From WHSW01 sp963781265 (GTDB taxonomy: Bacteria; Actinomycetota; Thermoleophilia; Solirubrobacterales; 70-9): a stretch of DNA of 64,000 nt. The notes under the pieces were generated by a model. The model was given only the letters and a program-made list of their open reading frames with translations. It did no database searches and had not been told where the DNA came from. Numbering within the stretch: the stretch's first letter is position 1; each line of letters opens with the position of its first letter. Below are positions 30,613-39,661 of the stretch, piece by piece. A program made the position numbers and the translations under genes. The stretch spans positions 186,001 through 250,000 of the forward strand of contig CAWAFH010000003.1 in assembly GCA_963781265.1 (NCBI GenBank), given 5' to 3'.

Positions 30613-32487
30613 GTGAGCGAAGGTTCCGACATCCCCGTCGCCGAGCAGCGCAAGCGCCTGCCCGATCAGCCCGGCGTCTACCTGTTCAAGGACGAGCGGG
30701 GCGAGGTCATGTACGTCGGCAAGGCGACCTCGATCCGCAAGCGGGTGGGTGGGCACTTCTCGGGCAAGTCGACCAGCGGCGGCGCCGAGATGGTCGAGCG
30801 GATCGTGACGATCGACTTCCTGGTCACCGAGACCGAGGCCGAGGCGCTGCTTGCCGAGCAGCAGTTCATCAAGCGTCACCGGCCGCGCTTCAACATCCGC
30901 CTGCGCGACGACAAGTCGTACCCGTACATCGGGATCAGCCTCGACGAGGAGTTCCCCCGCGTCTACTTCACCCGCGAGCGTCACCGCTCGCAACGGCTCT
31001 ACTTCGGGCCATACTCGTCGGCGAAGCGGGTCCGCGAGACGCTCGACCTGCTCGGCCGGCTGTTTCAGTACCGGACGTGCGAGGGCCCCGAGCCCGGCCG
31101 GCGCTCCGGCGTCCCGTGCCTCGACTACTACATCAAGCGCTGCGCGGCCCCCTGCGTCGGGTACGTCGACCGCGAGGAGTACCGGCGCGGGATCGACGCG
31201 ATCGTCGCCTTTCTCTCCGGCCGCTACCGCGACGTCGAGCGCGACCTGGAGCGCAAGATGGACGAGGCCGCGGCGTCCGAGGAGTTCGAGCGTGCCGCCG
31301 TGTTTCGCGATCGGCTCGAGGCGGTGCGCTCGCTGATGGAGCGGCGCTCGGTCGCCGGCGAGAGCTTCGACTCGGCCGACCTGGTCGCGGTCGCGGTCGA
31401 GGGCTCGGAGGCCAACGCGCAGGTGTTCCAGGTCCGCGACGGGGTGCTCGCCGAGCGCCACGGCTTCTATCTCGCGAACGAGGCGGAACGCGACGAGGCC
31501 GAGGTGACCGAGGAGTTCCTCGCCCAGTACTACTCGGCGGCTCCCTCGGTGCCGCGGCTGGTCGTCGTCGGCCCGGCCCTCGCGGAGCGCTCGGATCTGG
31601 TCGCGACGGCGCTCTCCGCCCGGCGCGGCGGCCCGGTGGAGGTCCGGGTCGCCGAGCGCGGGTCGAAGCGGCGGCTGCGCGAGCTGGCGGAGCGCAACGC
31701 CGTCCTGGCGCTCGCCCAGGACAAGCTCAAGCAGGAGCGTCGCCGCGCCCAGCGGGTCGACGCTCTGTCCTCGCTGCAGGACTCGCTCGAGCTCGAGAAC
31801 CTGCCGGTGCGGATCGAGGGCTACGACATCTCGAACATGATGGGCGAGCACACCGTCGCCTCGATGGTCGTCTTCCAGGGAGGTGCTCCGCGCAAGGCCG
31901 ACTACCGCCGGTTCCGGGTTCGCGGGGACCGCTCCTCGGGTCCGGACGACTTCGCCTCGATGGAGGAGGTGCTCTCCCGGCGGGTCGGCCAGCTGCTCCA
32001 GCAGTCCGACCGCTCGCCTCACGACGCGGAGCGCGACGAGAGCTTCGCCGCCGTCCCCGACCTGGTCGTCATCGACGGCGGCAAGGGCCAGCTCTCGGCC
32101 GGGATGAAGGTGCTGGCGCCGCTGGTCGAGCGCGGCACGGCGGTGATCGGGCTGGCGAAGCGCCTCGAGGAGGTGTACCTGCCGGGGCGGGCGCAGCCGG
32201 TCGAGATCGACCGCGACTCGGAGGGGCTGCGCCTGCTGCAGCGGGTGCGCGACGAGGCGCACCGGTTCGCCCTCGACCACCATCGCAACCGCCGCGACAA
32301 GGCGATGACCGGCTCGCTGCTCGACGAGCTGCGTGGGGTCGGCCCGAAGCGCAAGCGCGCGCTGCTCGACCACTTCGGCTCGCCCGAGCGCCTGGTCGCC
32401 GCCTCGCGCGAGGAGCTCGAGGCGGTGCCGGGCATCCCCGGCAAGCTCGCCCGCGACATCCACCGGCAGCTCAACAAGGCCGGCTGA
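30613..32487 (+). CDS. uvrC: UvrABC system protein C (excinuclease)
   Basis: UvrC makes both incisions in nucleotide excision repair. The 624-aa protein has the GIY-YIG domain (QPGVYLFKDERGEVMYVGKATSIRKRV), the cysteine-containing KRCAAPCVGYVDREEY, a UVR motif (about 200-235), the RNase H-like nuclease core (RIEGYDISNMMGEHTVASMVVF and VIDGGKGQLSAG) and a C-terminal double HhH (LRGVGPKRKRALLDHFGS). GTG 30613 is leaderless. In many actinobacteria rapZ, yvcK, whiA and gap follow; here a glycosyltransferase overlaps its stop (TGATG). Confidence 0.97.
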   Translation: MSEGSDIPVAEQRKRLPDQPGVYLFKDERGEVMYVGKATSIRKRVGGHFSGKSTSGGAEMVERIVTIDFLVTETEAEALLAEQQFIKRHRPRFNIRLRDDKSYPYIGISLDEEFPRVYFTRERHRSQRLYFGPYSSAKRVRETLDLLGRLFQYRTCEGPEPGRRSGVPCLDYYIKRCAAPCVGYVDREEYRRGIDAIVAFLSGRYRDVERDLERKMDEAAASEEFERAAVFRDRLEAVRSLMERRSVAGESFDSADLVAVAVEGSEANAQVFQVRDGVLAERHGFYLANEAERDEAEVTEEFLAQYYSAAPSVPRLVVVGPALAERSDLVATALSARRGGPVEVRVAERGSKRRLRELAERNAVLALAQDKLKQERRRAQRVDALSSLQDSLELENLPVRIEGYDISNMMGEHTVASMVVFQGGAPRKADYRRFRVRGDRSSGPDDFASMEEVLSRRVGQLLQQSDRSPHDAERDESFAAVPDLVVIDGGKGQLSAGMKVLAPLVERGTAVIGLAKRLEEVYLPGRAQPVEIDRDSEGLRLLQRVRDEAHRFALDHHRNRRDKAMTGSLLDELRGVGPKRKRALLDHFGSPERLVAASREELEAVPGIPGKLARDIHRQLNKAG

Positions 32488-33446
32488 TGGCCGCCGAGCC
32501 GGCGGTGAGCGTCGTCGTCGCGGCCTACAACCGCCGCGACCGCGTCGCCGCGCTGCTCGCGTCGCTTGGCGAGCAGACCCTTGACCCGGCGGCGTTCGAG
32601 GTGATCGTCGTCGATGACGGCTCCGCCGACGCAACCGGGGCGCTGGTCGAGGCCGAGGCGCGCCGCTCGCCCTATGCGCTGGCGCTGGTGGAGCGCCCCG
32701 AGCAGGGCGGCCCGGCCCGGGCTCGAAACGACGGCTGGCGCCGGGCGACGGCGCCGCTGGTCGCGTTCATCGACGACGACTGCGAGGCGACCCCGCCGTG
32801 GCTGGAGCGGCTGCTCGCCGCGGCCGCCGCGGCTCCGGGCGCGATCGTCCAGGGGCGCACGCGCCCCAACCCGCGCGAGCTCGAGGCCGCCGGGCCGTTC
32901 AGCGTCACCCGCGACGTCGACGGCTCCGGCCCGTGGTGGTTCGAGACCTGCAACATCGCCTATCCGCGCGAGCTTCTCGAGCGCCTCGAAGGCTTCGACG
33001 AGAGCTTTCCCGAGCCCCTCGGGGAGGACACGGACCTCGGCTGGCGGGCGCTCGCCGCCGGCGCTCGCCGCGTCTTCGCCGCCGAGGCGGTCGTCGATCA
33101 CGCGGTCGAGGACCTCGGCCGCGCGGGCCACCTGCGGCGCGCGCTGCGCGGCGCGGATGCGGTGCTCGTCTTCGGGCGTCACCCGGGCCTGCGGGACCAG
33201 GCGCTCGGCGGCGGCGTCGTTCGCAGCCAGGTGAATCTGCGGCTCCTGCTGGCGGTCGCCGGGATCGCCCTCGCGCGCCGCTGGCGCCCGGCCGCGCTGC
33301 TGGCGCTGCCCTACCTGAAGCTCGTCGCGGGCCGTGCGCGCAGCGGGGGCGACCCGACCCTCGCCGTCCACTACCTCGCCCACGACCTGATCAGCCTCGC
33401 GACCACCGCGCGCGGCGACCTGCGCCACCGGGTGCTGGTGATCTGA
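32487..33446 (+). CDS. glycosyltransferase family 2
   Basis: A 319-aa GT-A transferase: VSVVVAAYNRRDRVAALLASLGEQTL, VIVVDDGSADAT, the nucleotide-sugar/metal motif AFIDDDCEATP, then the acceptor-region block TCNIAYPRELLERLEGFDESF and GEDTDLGWRAL. The TCNIAYPRELLER block and the C-terminal AHDLI segment are shared with the two GT2 proteins at 51990 and 52975, so these are paralogues. It ends in a hydrophobic helix suggesting membrane association. The start overlaps the uvrC stop. Confidence 0.9.
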   Translation: MAAEPAVSVVVAAYNRRDRVAALLASLGEQTLDPAAFEVIVVDDGSADATGALVEAEARRSPYALALVERPEQGGPARARNDGWRRATAPLVAFIDDDCEATPPWLERLLAAAAAAPGAIVQGRTRPNPRELEAAGPFSVTRDVDGSGPWWFETCNIAYPRELLERLEGFDESFPEPLGEDTDLGWRALAAGARRVFAAEAVVDHAVEDLGRAGHLRRALRGADAVLVFGRHPGLRDQALGGGVVRSQVNLRLLLAVAGIALARRWRPAALLALPYLKLVAGRARSGGDPTLAVHYLAHDLISLATTARGDLRHRVLVI

Positions 33447-33449
33447 GCG

Positions 33450-34310
33450 TCAGTCGGCGCGCCGGGCGTGGCGCCCGCCGCTGACCCAGCCCCACCACTG
33501 CGCCGCCGCCCAGCCGGCGTCGATGAGCGCGAACCGCGCTTCCTCGCCGCGGCCGCGAGCCGCGTGGGCGATGGCGCCGCCGAGCCCGCGGACCAGCGGT
33601 CGCGCGAGCCCGACGCGGGCGACCGCGGGGCCGTGATCGCGGCGCAGGTTGCGCTGGTGACCGCCGTAGGCGACGGCCTGGGCGACCAGCTCGCGGGCCC
33701 GTTCCCGATCGAGATGGGCGACGACCACGTCGCCGCGGTACGCGAACCCCCAGCCGGCGTCCTGGAGGCGCCAGCAGAGGTCGAGGTCGCCGCCGCCGCC
33801 GAGCCGGAAGCCGCCGGCCTGCTCGAACGCCGCGCGGCGGACGAGCAGGTTGGCCGTCACCCCGCCGGGATGGGGCCCGGTCTCGAGGTGATGGCGCACC
33901 CAGGCGCCGCGGCGCGAACGCGCCCACCGGGCGAGCGGCGCCTGCTGAGCCGCGACGCCGACGACCTCTCCCGCGATCACGCCGAGCCGCTCGTCCGGCG
34001 GGTCGGCCAGGTAGGCGTCGAGGATCGTGCGGGGCGGCCGGCAGTCGGCGTCGAGGAACAGCAGCCACTCGCCGCGCGCGGTCGCGGCGCCGGCATTGCG
34101 GGCGAACGAGGCGGAGCGGGTGGCCGGGGCGCCGACCACCTCGAGCGCGCCGCCTCCGAGCCCGGCGGCGAGGCCCGACGGCGTGTTGTCGGCGAGGATC
34201 AGCTGGTCGCCCGGGCCGAGATGGAGACGCCGCAGCTCGGCGACGACCCGCTCGGCCTCGGCGAGCTCGCCCAGGAACGGGACCACGACGCTCGCCGGCG
34301 GCCGAACCAC
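33450..34310 (-). CDS. glycosyltransferase family 2
   Basis: A 286-aa GT2 protein with VVPFLGELAEAERVVAELRRL, an unusual LADNTPSGL in place of the DDGS motif, SFARNAGAATARGEWLLFLDADCRPP (DAD metal site) and RAAFEQAGGFRLGGGGDLDLCWRLQDAG. The sugar is unknown. It converges with the GT2 gene before it, leaving 3 nt between them, and is divergent from rapZ. Confidence 0.88.
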   Translation of the reverse strand: MVRPPASVVVPFLGELAEAERVVAELRRLHLGPGDQLILADNTPSGLAAGLGGGALEVVGAPATRSASFARNAGAATARGEWLLFLDADCRPPRTILDAYLADPPDERLGVIAGEVVGVAAQQAPLARWARSRRGAWVRHHLETGPHPGGVTANLLVRRAAFEQAGGFRLGGGGDLDLCWRLQDAGWGFAYRGDVVVAHLDRERARELVAQAVAYGGHQRNLRRDHGPAVARVGLARPLVRGLGGAIAHAARGRGEEARFALIDAGWAAAQWWGWVSGGRHARRAD

Positions 34311-34389
34311 GCCGGGTTGGTAGCACAGCGCCGCCGGTGGCTAAGCTCGCCGATGAGATCGCCGGGCGACACGAGAACACGACCTAGGG

Positions 34390-35286
34390 GTGGCGCCGGG
34401 GGCCGACAGCCTGTTCGAGCCCGGGGTGGAGCTCTTCGTGATCACCGGCTACTCCGGCGCCGGGAAGTCGGAGGCGATCGCGGCGTTCGAGGACTCCGGG
34501 TACTTCTGCGTCGACAACCTGCCGCCGCGGATGATCGCGTCGCTCGGCGAGCTGTTCCTGCATGCGACCAGCAACGTGAAGCGCGCTGCCGTGGTCACGG
34601 ACGCGCGCGGCGGCGACTACTTCGCCGAGCTCATCGAGGTGCTCGACGAGCTCGGGCGCGAGGGGATCGAGCCGACCGTCGTCTTCCTCGAGGCCGACGA
34701 GGGGACGTTGGTCAACCGGTTCAAGGAGACCCGCCGCCGCCACCCGCTCGCTCCGGAGGGCCGGATCGTGGAGGGGATCAGGGCCGAGCACGAGCTGCTC
34801 GGCCCGCTGCGGGAGCGCGCCGACGTGGTGATCGACTCGAGCGGCCTGACGGGCGCGATGCTGCGCCGCCGGATCGCCACCGACCTGCTCGGACCGCAAA
34901 CCGATGCCCGGCTCGCGCTCACCATCCTGACCTTCGGGTTCAAGAACGGGCCGCCCCGCGACGCCGACCTCGTCCTCGACGTCCGCTTTCTCCCCAACCC
35001 CCACTACCGCGAGGACCTGCGCCCGCTCACCGGGCGCGACGCCGCGGTCGTCGAGTACGTCGAGTCGGGCGAGCTCGCCGGGGAGTTCTACTCGCGGCTG
35101 CTCTCGCTGCTCGACTTCCTGCTGCCGGCGTACGTCGCCGAAGGGAAGACCCACCTGACGATCGCGATCGGTTGCACCGGCGGACGCCACCGGTCGATCA
35201 CGGTCGCCGAGCGCGTCGCCCGCCACCTGGCGGTGCGCGACGACGTCAACCCGCGGGTCGTCCACCGCGACGTCGAGCTCGGCTAA
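34390..35286 (+). CDS. rapZ: RapZ/YvcJ-family nucleotide-binding protein
   Basis: The 298-aa protein has Walker A TGYSGAGKSEAIAAFEDSGYFCVDNLP, the TDARGGDYF segment, and the C-terminal domain with FGFKNGPPRDADLVLDVRFLPNPHY and IGCTGGRHRSIT. In E. coli RapZ binds glucosamine-6-phosphate and steers an sRNA to RNase E; actinobacterial function is less clear. GTG 34390 has a weak GGGG upstream. In most actinobacteria it is followed by yvcK and whiA; here a reverse-strand GT4 and an ABC exporter come instead. Confidence 0.93.
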   Translation: MAPGADSLFEPGVELFVITGYSGAGKSEAIAAFEDSGYFCVDNLPPRMIASLGELFLHATSNVKRAAVVTDARGGDYFAELIEVLDELGREGIEPTVVFLEADEGTLVNRFKETRRRHPLAPEGRIVEGIRAEHELLGPLRERADVVIDSSGLTGAMLRRRIATDLLGPQTDARLALTILTFGFKNGPPRDADLVLDVRFLPNPHYREDLRPLTGRDAAVVEYVESGELAGEFYSRLLSLLDFLLPAYVAEGKTHLTIAIGCTGGRHRSITVAERVARHLAVRDDVNPRVVHRDVELG

Positions 35287-36404
35287 CGCGCGCCGGCCGC
35301 GGCCAGCGTGGCCTCGTAGGCCTCGTGTATGCCCGCGGCCTGGTGCTCGAGCGTCAGTCCCTCCGTGACCCGACGGCGCGCGGCGGATCCGAGCCGGGCG
35401 CGGGTGTCGGCCGGCTGCTCGGCGCACCAGACGATCGCGTCGGCGAGCGCTCCGGCGTCCTCGGCCTCGACGAGCAGACCGGTGCCGGCCGCGATCTGCT
35501 CGGCGATCCCGTCGCGGCGCGTGCCGACCACCGGCAGCCCGCTCGCCATCGCCTCGAGCATCGAGATCGGGAACGGGTCCGAGCGCGACGGGAGCACGAA
35601 CGCGTCCCAGTCGCGCAGGCGGTCGAGCACGTCGGTGCTCGGGATGTGCTCGATCCCGGCGCTGCGCGCCTCGCGCAGCAGGTCGAGCGCCCAGGTGCGC
35701 TCGATCAGCTCGTGCGCGTCGCCGACCATCTCGAACCGGAAGCCGCCGTCGCCCTCCCGGAGCAGGCGGCTCGCGGCATCGACGAACACGTCGCTCCCCT
35801 TGCGGGTCGAGACCACGGCGACGGTCCCGACGGTGAACGGCCGCGGCTCGCTGCGGATCGCGACGGGCTCCGCGGGCACCGGCGTGGCCTCGTGCACGAT
35901 CCGCGGCCACCTGCCGTCCCAGGCGAGGCGCGATGCGCACGCCTGCGACACGGCGACCACCTGGTCGAGCCGGCGCCAGGCGGCGCGTCGCAGCGCCCGG
36001 CCGCGCAGGTCGAGCGGCAGCATCTCGTGAACGTGGAGCACCGTCGGCAGCCCGTCGCGGCGGGCGACCAGCGCCTCGGCGAGGGTGAGGATCGAGTTCG
36101 CGTGCACGAGCGCCGGCCGGCGCTCGGCGAGGAAGGAGCGGAAGTGGCGGACGTAGGCCGGCGTCGAGGTCACCCGGCGGCGGAGCCCCGGCGACAGGCG
36201 CAGCGCGCGCAGGCTGTACTCGAACACGCGCGGCGCGCCGTCGACGTCCCAGCCCCGGTCGGCGAGCTCGTCATAGAGCGCGCTCGGGCGCGGCACCCAG
36301 AAGCTGAACTCCCAGCCGAACTCCTCCAGCAGCGGGACGATCCGCTCGACTGAGCGCGTTGCGCCCCCCAAGTGGCGCTCGTGAAAACAGACGACGACCC
36401 TCAC
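35283..36404 (-). CDS. glycosyltransferase family 4
   Basis: A 373-aa GT-B protein: VRVVVCFHERHLGGATRSVERI at the N-terminal Rossmann domain, VHVHEMLPLDL, GTVAVVSTRKGSDVFVDAASRL and the C-terminal donor-binding motif AFVLPSRSDPFPISMLEAMASGLPVVGTRRDGIAEQI (E-x7-E type). GTG 36404 is preceded by AAGGAGG; the long extension to 37058 is shadow frame. It overlaps rapZ by 4 nt at its 3' end (convergent) and is divergent from the ABC exporter genes. Confidence 0.9.
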   Translation of the reverse strand: MRVVVCFHERHLGGATRSVERIVPLLEEFGWEFSFWVPRPSALYDELADRGWDVDGAPRVFEYSLRALRLSPGLRRRVTSTPAYVRHFRSFLAERRPALVHANSILTLAEALVARRDGLPTVLHVHEMLPLDLRGRALRRAAWRRLDQVVAVSQACASRLAWDGRWPRIVHEATPVPAEPVAIRSEPRPFTVGTVAVVSTRKGSDVFVDAASRLLREGDGGFRFEMVGDAHELIERTWALDLLREARSAGIEHIPSTDVLDRLRDWDAFVLPSRSDPFPISMLEAMASGLPVVGTRRDGIAEQIAAGTGLLVEAEDAGALADAIVWCAEQPADTRARLGSAARRRVTEGLTLEHQAAGIHEAYEATLAAAGAR

Positions 36405-36478
36405 CGACCTCCTTCCTCGGCCGAGGCTAGCGCGGCGGCGCGCGGCGCGAGCCCGTCGGCCGAGCGCGCCGCTCTCCA

Positions 36479-36484
36479 TACAAT
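36479..36484 (+). promoter_or_regulatory. leaderless -10 TACAAT of the ABC exporter operon
   Basis: TACAAT ends exactly 7 nt before GTG 36492. It is the most TATAAT-like of the leaderless boxes in the window. Confidence 0.6.
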
Positions 36485-36491
36485 CGGCCCC

Positions 36492-37418
36492 GTGAGCGAG
36501 CCCGTCATCTCGGTCACGGGCCTGCACAAGTCCTACGGCGACTTCGAGGCGGTCCGTGGCCTCGACCTCGAGGTCCGAAGCGGCGAGGTGTTCGCCTTCC
36601 TCGGCCCCAACGGAGCCGGCAAGACGACGACGACGGAGATCCTCGAGGGCTATCGGGACCGCTCCGCCGGCTCGGTCACGGTGCTCGGCGAGGACCCGAG
36701 CTCGCCGGATCGCGAGTGGCGCGAGCGGATCGGCATCGTCCTGCAGCAGTGCAGGATGCGCCCCGAGCTGACCGTGCGCGAGACGCTGGAGCTCTACGCG
36801 GGCTATTACCGCGAGCCGCTCGCCGTCGACGAGACGATCGCCCACGTCGGGCTCGCCGAGCAGGACGACACGCGGGCCGGCCGGCTCTCGGGCGGCCAGC
36901 TGCGCCGCCTCGACGTCGGCGTCGCGCTGATCGGCGACCCCGACCTGCTCTTCCTCGACGAGCCGACGACCGGCTTCGACCCCTCGGCCCGCCGCCAGGC
37001 GTGGGAGGTCATCGCCGGCCTTCGCGACCTCGGCAAGACCGTGTTCCTGACCACGCATTACATGGACGAGGCGCAGCGGCTCGCCGACCGGGTCGCGATC
37101 ATCGCTCGCGGCGCGATCGTCGCGTCCGGGCGCCCCGACGAGCTCGGCAACCGCGAGGACCGCCCGGCGCTGATCAGCTTTCGCCTGCCCGCGGGAGTCG
37201 CGGCGGCCGAACTGCCGATCGAGGTGCAGGCCCGGGGCGACGAAGGCGAGGTCACGCTGTCGACCGCGACCCCGGTCCCGGCGCTCAACCGGCTCACCGG
37301 CTGGGCGCTCGAGCGTTCGGTCGACCTCGACGGCCTCCAGGTACAGCGCCCGACGCTCGAGGACGTCTACCTCGAGCTGACCGGCGCCGACGGCGACGCG
37401 GCGGAGGAGGCGCGATGA
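36492..37418 (+). CDS. ABC transporter ATP-binding protein (DrrA/CcmA-type exporter)
   Basis: A 308-aa ATPase: Walker A GPNGAGKTTTTEIL, Q-loop IVLQQCRMRPELTV, signature LSGGQLRRLDVGVAL, Walker B LLFLDEPTTGFDPSARRQ, H-loop TTHYMDEAQRLADRV, and a C-terminal extension typical of drug/lipid exporters. It partners with the ABC-2 permease that overlaps its stop. The upstream 40 codons in frame are rejected because GTG 36492 lies exactly 7 nt after TACAAT. Confidence 0.93.
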   Translation: MSEPVISVTGLHKSYGDFEAVRGLDLEVRSGEVFAFLGPNGAGKTTTTEILEGYRDRSAGSVTVLGEDPSSPDREWRERIGIVLQQCRMRPELTVRETLELYAGYYREPLAVDETIAHVGLAEQDDTRAGRLSGGQLRRLDVGVALIGDPDLLFLDEPTTGFDPSARRQAWEVIAGLRDLGKTVFLTTHYMDEAQRLADRVAIIARGAIVASGRPDELGNREDRPALISFRLPAGVAAAELPIEVQARGDEGEVTLSTATPVPALNRLTGWALERSVDLDGLQVQRPTLEDVYLELTGADGDAAEEAR

Positions 37419-38188
37419 GCGGCGCGGCTCTCGCCGTGCACCAGTTCCGTTACGACCAGAAGGCGTTCTGGCGCAACCCGGGCGCCGTCTTCTTCACCGT
37501 CGCGCTGCCGTTGATGTTCCTGTTCATCTTCGAGGAGATCTTCGGCAACGACACGCTCGAGCAACTCGGCGGGCTCAAGACCACCACCTATTACGTGCCG
37601 GCGATTCTCACCCTGGCGATCGTCTCGGCCACCCTCCAGAGCGTCGCGATCCGGCTGACGACCGACCGTGAGAACGGGATCCTGAAGCGCGGGCGCGGCA
37701 CCCCGCTGCCGCCGTGGGTCTTCTTCGCGGGCCGGGTCGGCAACGCGCTCACGATCTCGTTGCTGATGCTGGTGATCGTGCCGGGTATCGGGCGCCTCCT
37801 CTACGGGGTCTCGATCCCCTGGGAGCACCTGCCGGCGGTCCTGGTCACGTTGGCGATCGGCGCCGCCAGCTTCTGCTGTCTCGGGATCGCCCTCACCGCG
37901 GTGATCCCGAGCGAGGACGCGGCGCCGGCGATCACCAACTTCGTCGTCCTGCCGCTCTACTTCCTCTCCGGCGTGTTGATCCCGGAGACCGAGATCCCGG
38001 ACGGCGTCCTCGACGTCGCGTCGGTGTTCCCGATTCGACCGTTCTTCGAGGCCTTCTTCGCCGCGTGGGACCCGGCGACGAGCGGCGCCGGGTTCGAGTG
38101 GGGGCACCTCGCCGTGGTCGCGGCCTGGGGCCTTGCGGGCCTGGTGCTCGCGATCAGGTTCTTCCGCTGGACCCCGCGGCGGGGTTAG
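37415..38188 (+). CDS. ABC-2 type transporter permease
   Basis: A 257-aa protein with six membrane spans and the ABC-2 pattern: FRYDQKAFWRNPGAVFFTVALPLMFL near the N-terminus, LTTDRENGILKRGRGTPLPPWVF (coupling region), and PLYFLSGVLIPETEIPDGVLDVASVFPIRPFFEAF. It forms an exporter with the preceding ATPase; ATGA overlap shows coupling. Substrate unknown, though flanking glycosyltransferases make a surface-polymer or lipid cargo possible. Confidence 0.92.
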   Translation: MSGAALAVHQFRYDQKAFWRNPGAVFFTVALPLMFLFIFEEIFGNDTLEQLGGLKTTTYYVPAILTLAIVSATLQSVAIRLTTDRENGILKRGRGTPLPPWVFFAGRVGNALTISLLMLVIVPGIGRLLYGVSIPWEHLPAVLVTLAIGAASFCCLGIALTAVIPSEDAAPAITNFVVLPLYFLSGVLIPETEIPDGVLDVASVFPIRPFFEAFFAAWDPATSGAGFEWGHLAVVAAWGLAGLVLAIRFFRWTPRRG

Positions 38189-38219
38189 CCGGCCGGGCCA
38201 ATACGGGTAGGTTGAGCCG

Positions 38220-38585
38220 ATGATCCATCACGTCTCCGTGGATGTCTCGGACCTCGCGCTCGCCGGCCGCTTCTACGACGCCGTGCTCGGCTCGCTCGGC
38301 TGGCGCCGCCAGCTCGACAACGAGTCGCAGATCGGCTGGGGCATCGTCCGCCCGGTCTTCTTCGCCTCGGCCGAGGATGGCCCGGCGAGCGCCTTCGGCG
38401 GCCACTACTGCTTTGCGGCGAGCGGGATCCCGGCGGTCAAGGCCGCGTGGGAGGCCGGCGGCGAGGCGGGTGGAACCGACGACGGGGCGCCTGGGCCGCG
38501 GCCGGAGTACGGTGCTGGCTACTACTCGGCGTACCTGCTCGACCCGGATGGGCATCGGGTCGAGATCGCCGTTCAAAGCAACTGA
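38220..38585 (+). CDS. VOC (glyoxalase/bleomycin-resistance-like) protein
   Basis: A 121-aa VOC-fold protein: MIHHVSVDVSDLALAGRFYDAVLGSLGWRRQ opens the first beta-alpha-beta unit, GHYCFAASGI the second, and YSAYLLDPDGHRVEIAVQ supplies the last metal ligands (H2, H near 62, E near 116). Metal-dependent enzyme or binding protein; substrate unknown. TAGGTT ends 6 nt before ATG 38220 (leaderless). It stands between the ABC exporter and the glycolytic operon. Confidence 0.88.
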   Translation: MIHHVSVDVSDLALAGRFYDAVLGSLGWRRQLDNESQIGWGIVRPVFFASAEDGPASAFGGHYCFAASGIPAVKAAWEAGGEAGGTDDGAPGPRPEYGAGYYSAYLLDPDGHRVEIAVQSN

Positions 38586-38611
38586 AAACGAGCTCGAGGG
38601 AGAACGCGCAG

Positions 38612-39637
38612 ATGGCGAACGTGAAGGTTGGAATCAACGGCTTCGGCAGGATCGGGCGGAACCTGTTCCGCGCCGCCCACGAGTCGGGCGCCGAGCTCGA
38701 GATCGTGGCCGTGAACGACGTCTTCGACGCCGCCTCGCTGGGCCATCTGCTCAAGTACGACTCGACCTACGGCCGCTTCGACGCCGAGGTCGAGACGGGG
38801 GAGAGCTCGTTCACGGTCGACGGCGCCGAGGTCAAAGTCCTCTCCGAGCGCGATCCCGCCGACCTCCCGTGGGGCGAGCTCGGGGTCGATGTCGTGATCG
38901 AGTCGACCGGACTGTTCACCAAGCGTGACGGCGCCGCCAAGCACCTCGAGGCGGGCGCGAAGAAGGTGATCATCTCCGCGCCGGCGACCGAGCCCGACGT
39001 GACCGTGGCGCTCGGGGTCAACTTCGACGACGCCTACGACCCGGACAGCCACCACATCATCTCGAACGCCTCCTGCACGACCAACTGCCTCGCGCCGGTC
39101 GCGAAGGTGCTCAACGACAAGTTCGGGATCGAGCGCGGCCTGATGACCACGATCCACGCGTACACCCAGGACCAGCGGATCCAGGACAGCCCGCACAAGG
39201 ACCCGCGCCGGGCGCGCGCCGCTGCGGTCAACCTGATCCCGACCTCGACCGGGGCGGCGAAGGCGGTCGGCCTGGTGCTCCCCGAGCTGAACGGCAAGCT
39301 CAACGGGATGTCGGTTCGGGCGCCGGTGATCACCGGCTCGCTGGTCGACCTCACGTGCGAGCTCGCGACCGACACCTCGCCGGAGGAGATCAACGCCGCC
39401 GTGAGCGAGGCTGCCGCGGGCCCGCTGGCCGGGATCCTGCTCTACAGCGAGGCCCCGCTCGTCTCGACCGACATCATCAAGGACCCGCACTCGTCGATCT
39501 TCGACGCCGGCCAGACCGCGGTCATGGGCGGCAACCTGGCGAAGGTCTTCTCCTGGTACGACAACGAGTGGGGGTACTCGAATCGCTGCGTCGAGCTCGC
39601 GGCGAAGGTGCTCGAGCGCCAGCCGGCGGCGGCCTGA
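38612..39637 (+). CDS. gap: glyceraldehyde-3-phosphate dehydrogenase
   Basis: The 341-aa enzyme has NGFGRIGRNLFRAA (NAD binding), the catalytic SNASCTTNCLAPVAKVL, TTIHAYTQDQRIQDSPHKDPRRARAA and SWYDNEWGYSNRCVELA. It oxidises and phosphorylates G3P in glycolysis. ATG 38612 has GAGGGAG upstream. It heads a gap-pgk-tpiA-gpmI cluster, with 24 nt before pgk. yvcK and whiA, which usually precede gap in actinobacteria, are missing here. Confidence 0.98.
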   Translation: MANVKVGINGFGRIGRNLFRAAHESGAELEIVAVNDVFDAASLGHLLKYDSTYGRFDAEVETGESSFTVDGAEVKVLSERDPADLPWGELGVDVVIESTGLFTKRDGAAKHLEAGAKKVIISAPATEPDVTVALGVNFDDAYDPDSHHIISNASCTTNCLAPVAKVLNDKFGIERGLMTTIHAYTQDQRIQDSPHKDPRRARAAAVNLIPTSTGAAKAVGLVLPELNGKLNGMSVRAPVITGSLVDLTCELATDTSPEEINAAVSEAAAGPLAGILLYSEAPLVSTDIIKDPHSSIFDAGQTAVMGGNLAKVFSWYDNEWGYSNRCVELAAKVLERQPAAA

Positions 39638-39661
39638 GCCGCGAGCCGGGGGAGAGCGGAT

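Noticed and set aside
36372..36491. N-terminal 40-codon extension of the ABC ATPase.
   Set aside because: A TACAAT -10 lies inside it exactly 7 nt before GTG 36492, and the extension has no similarity to ABC proteins.
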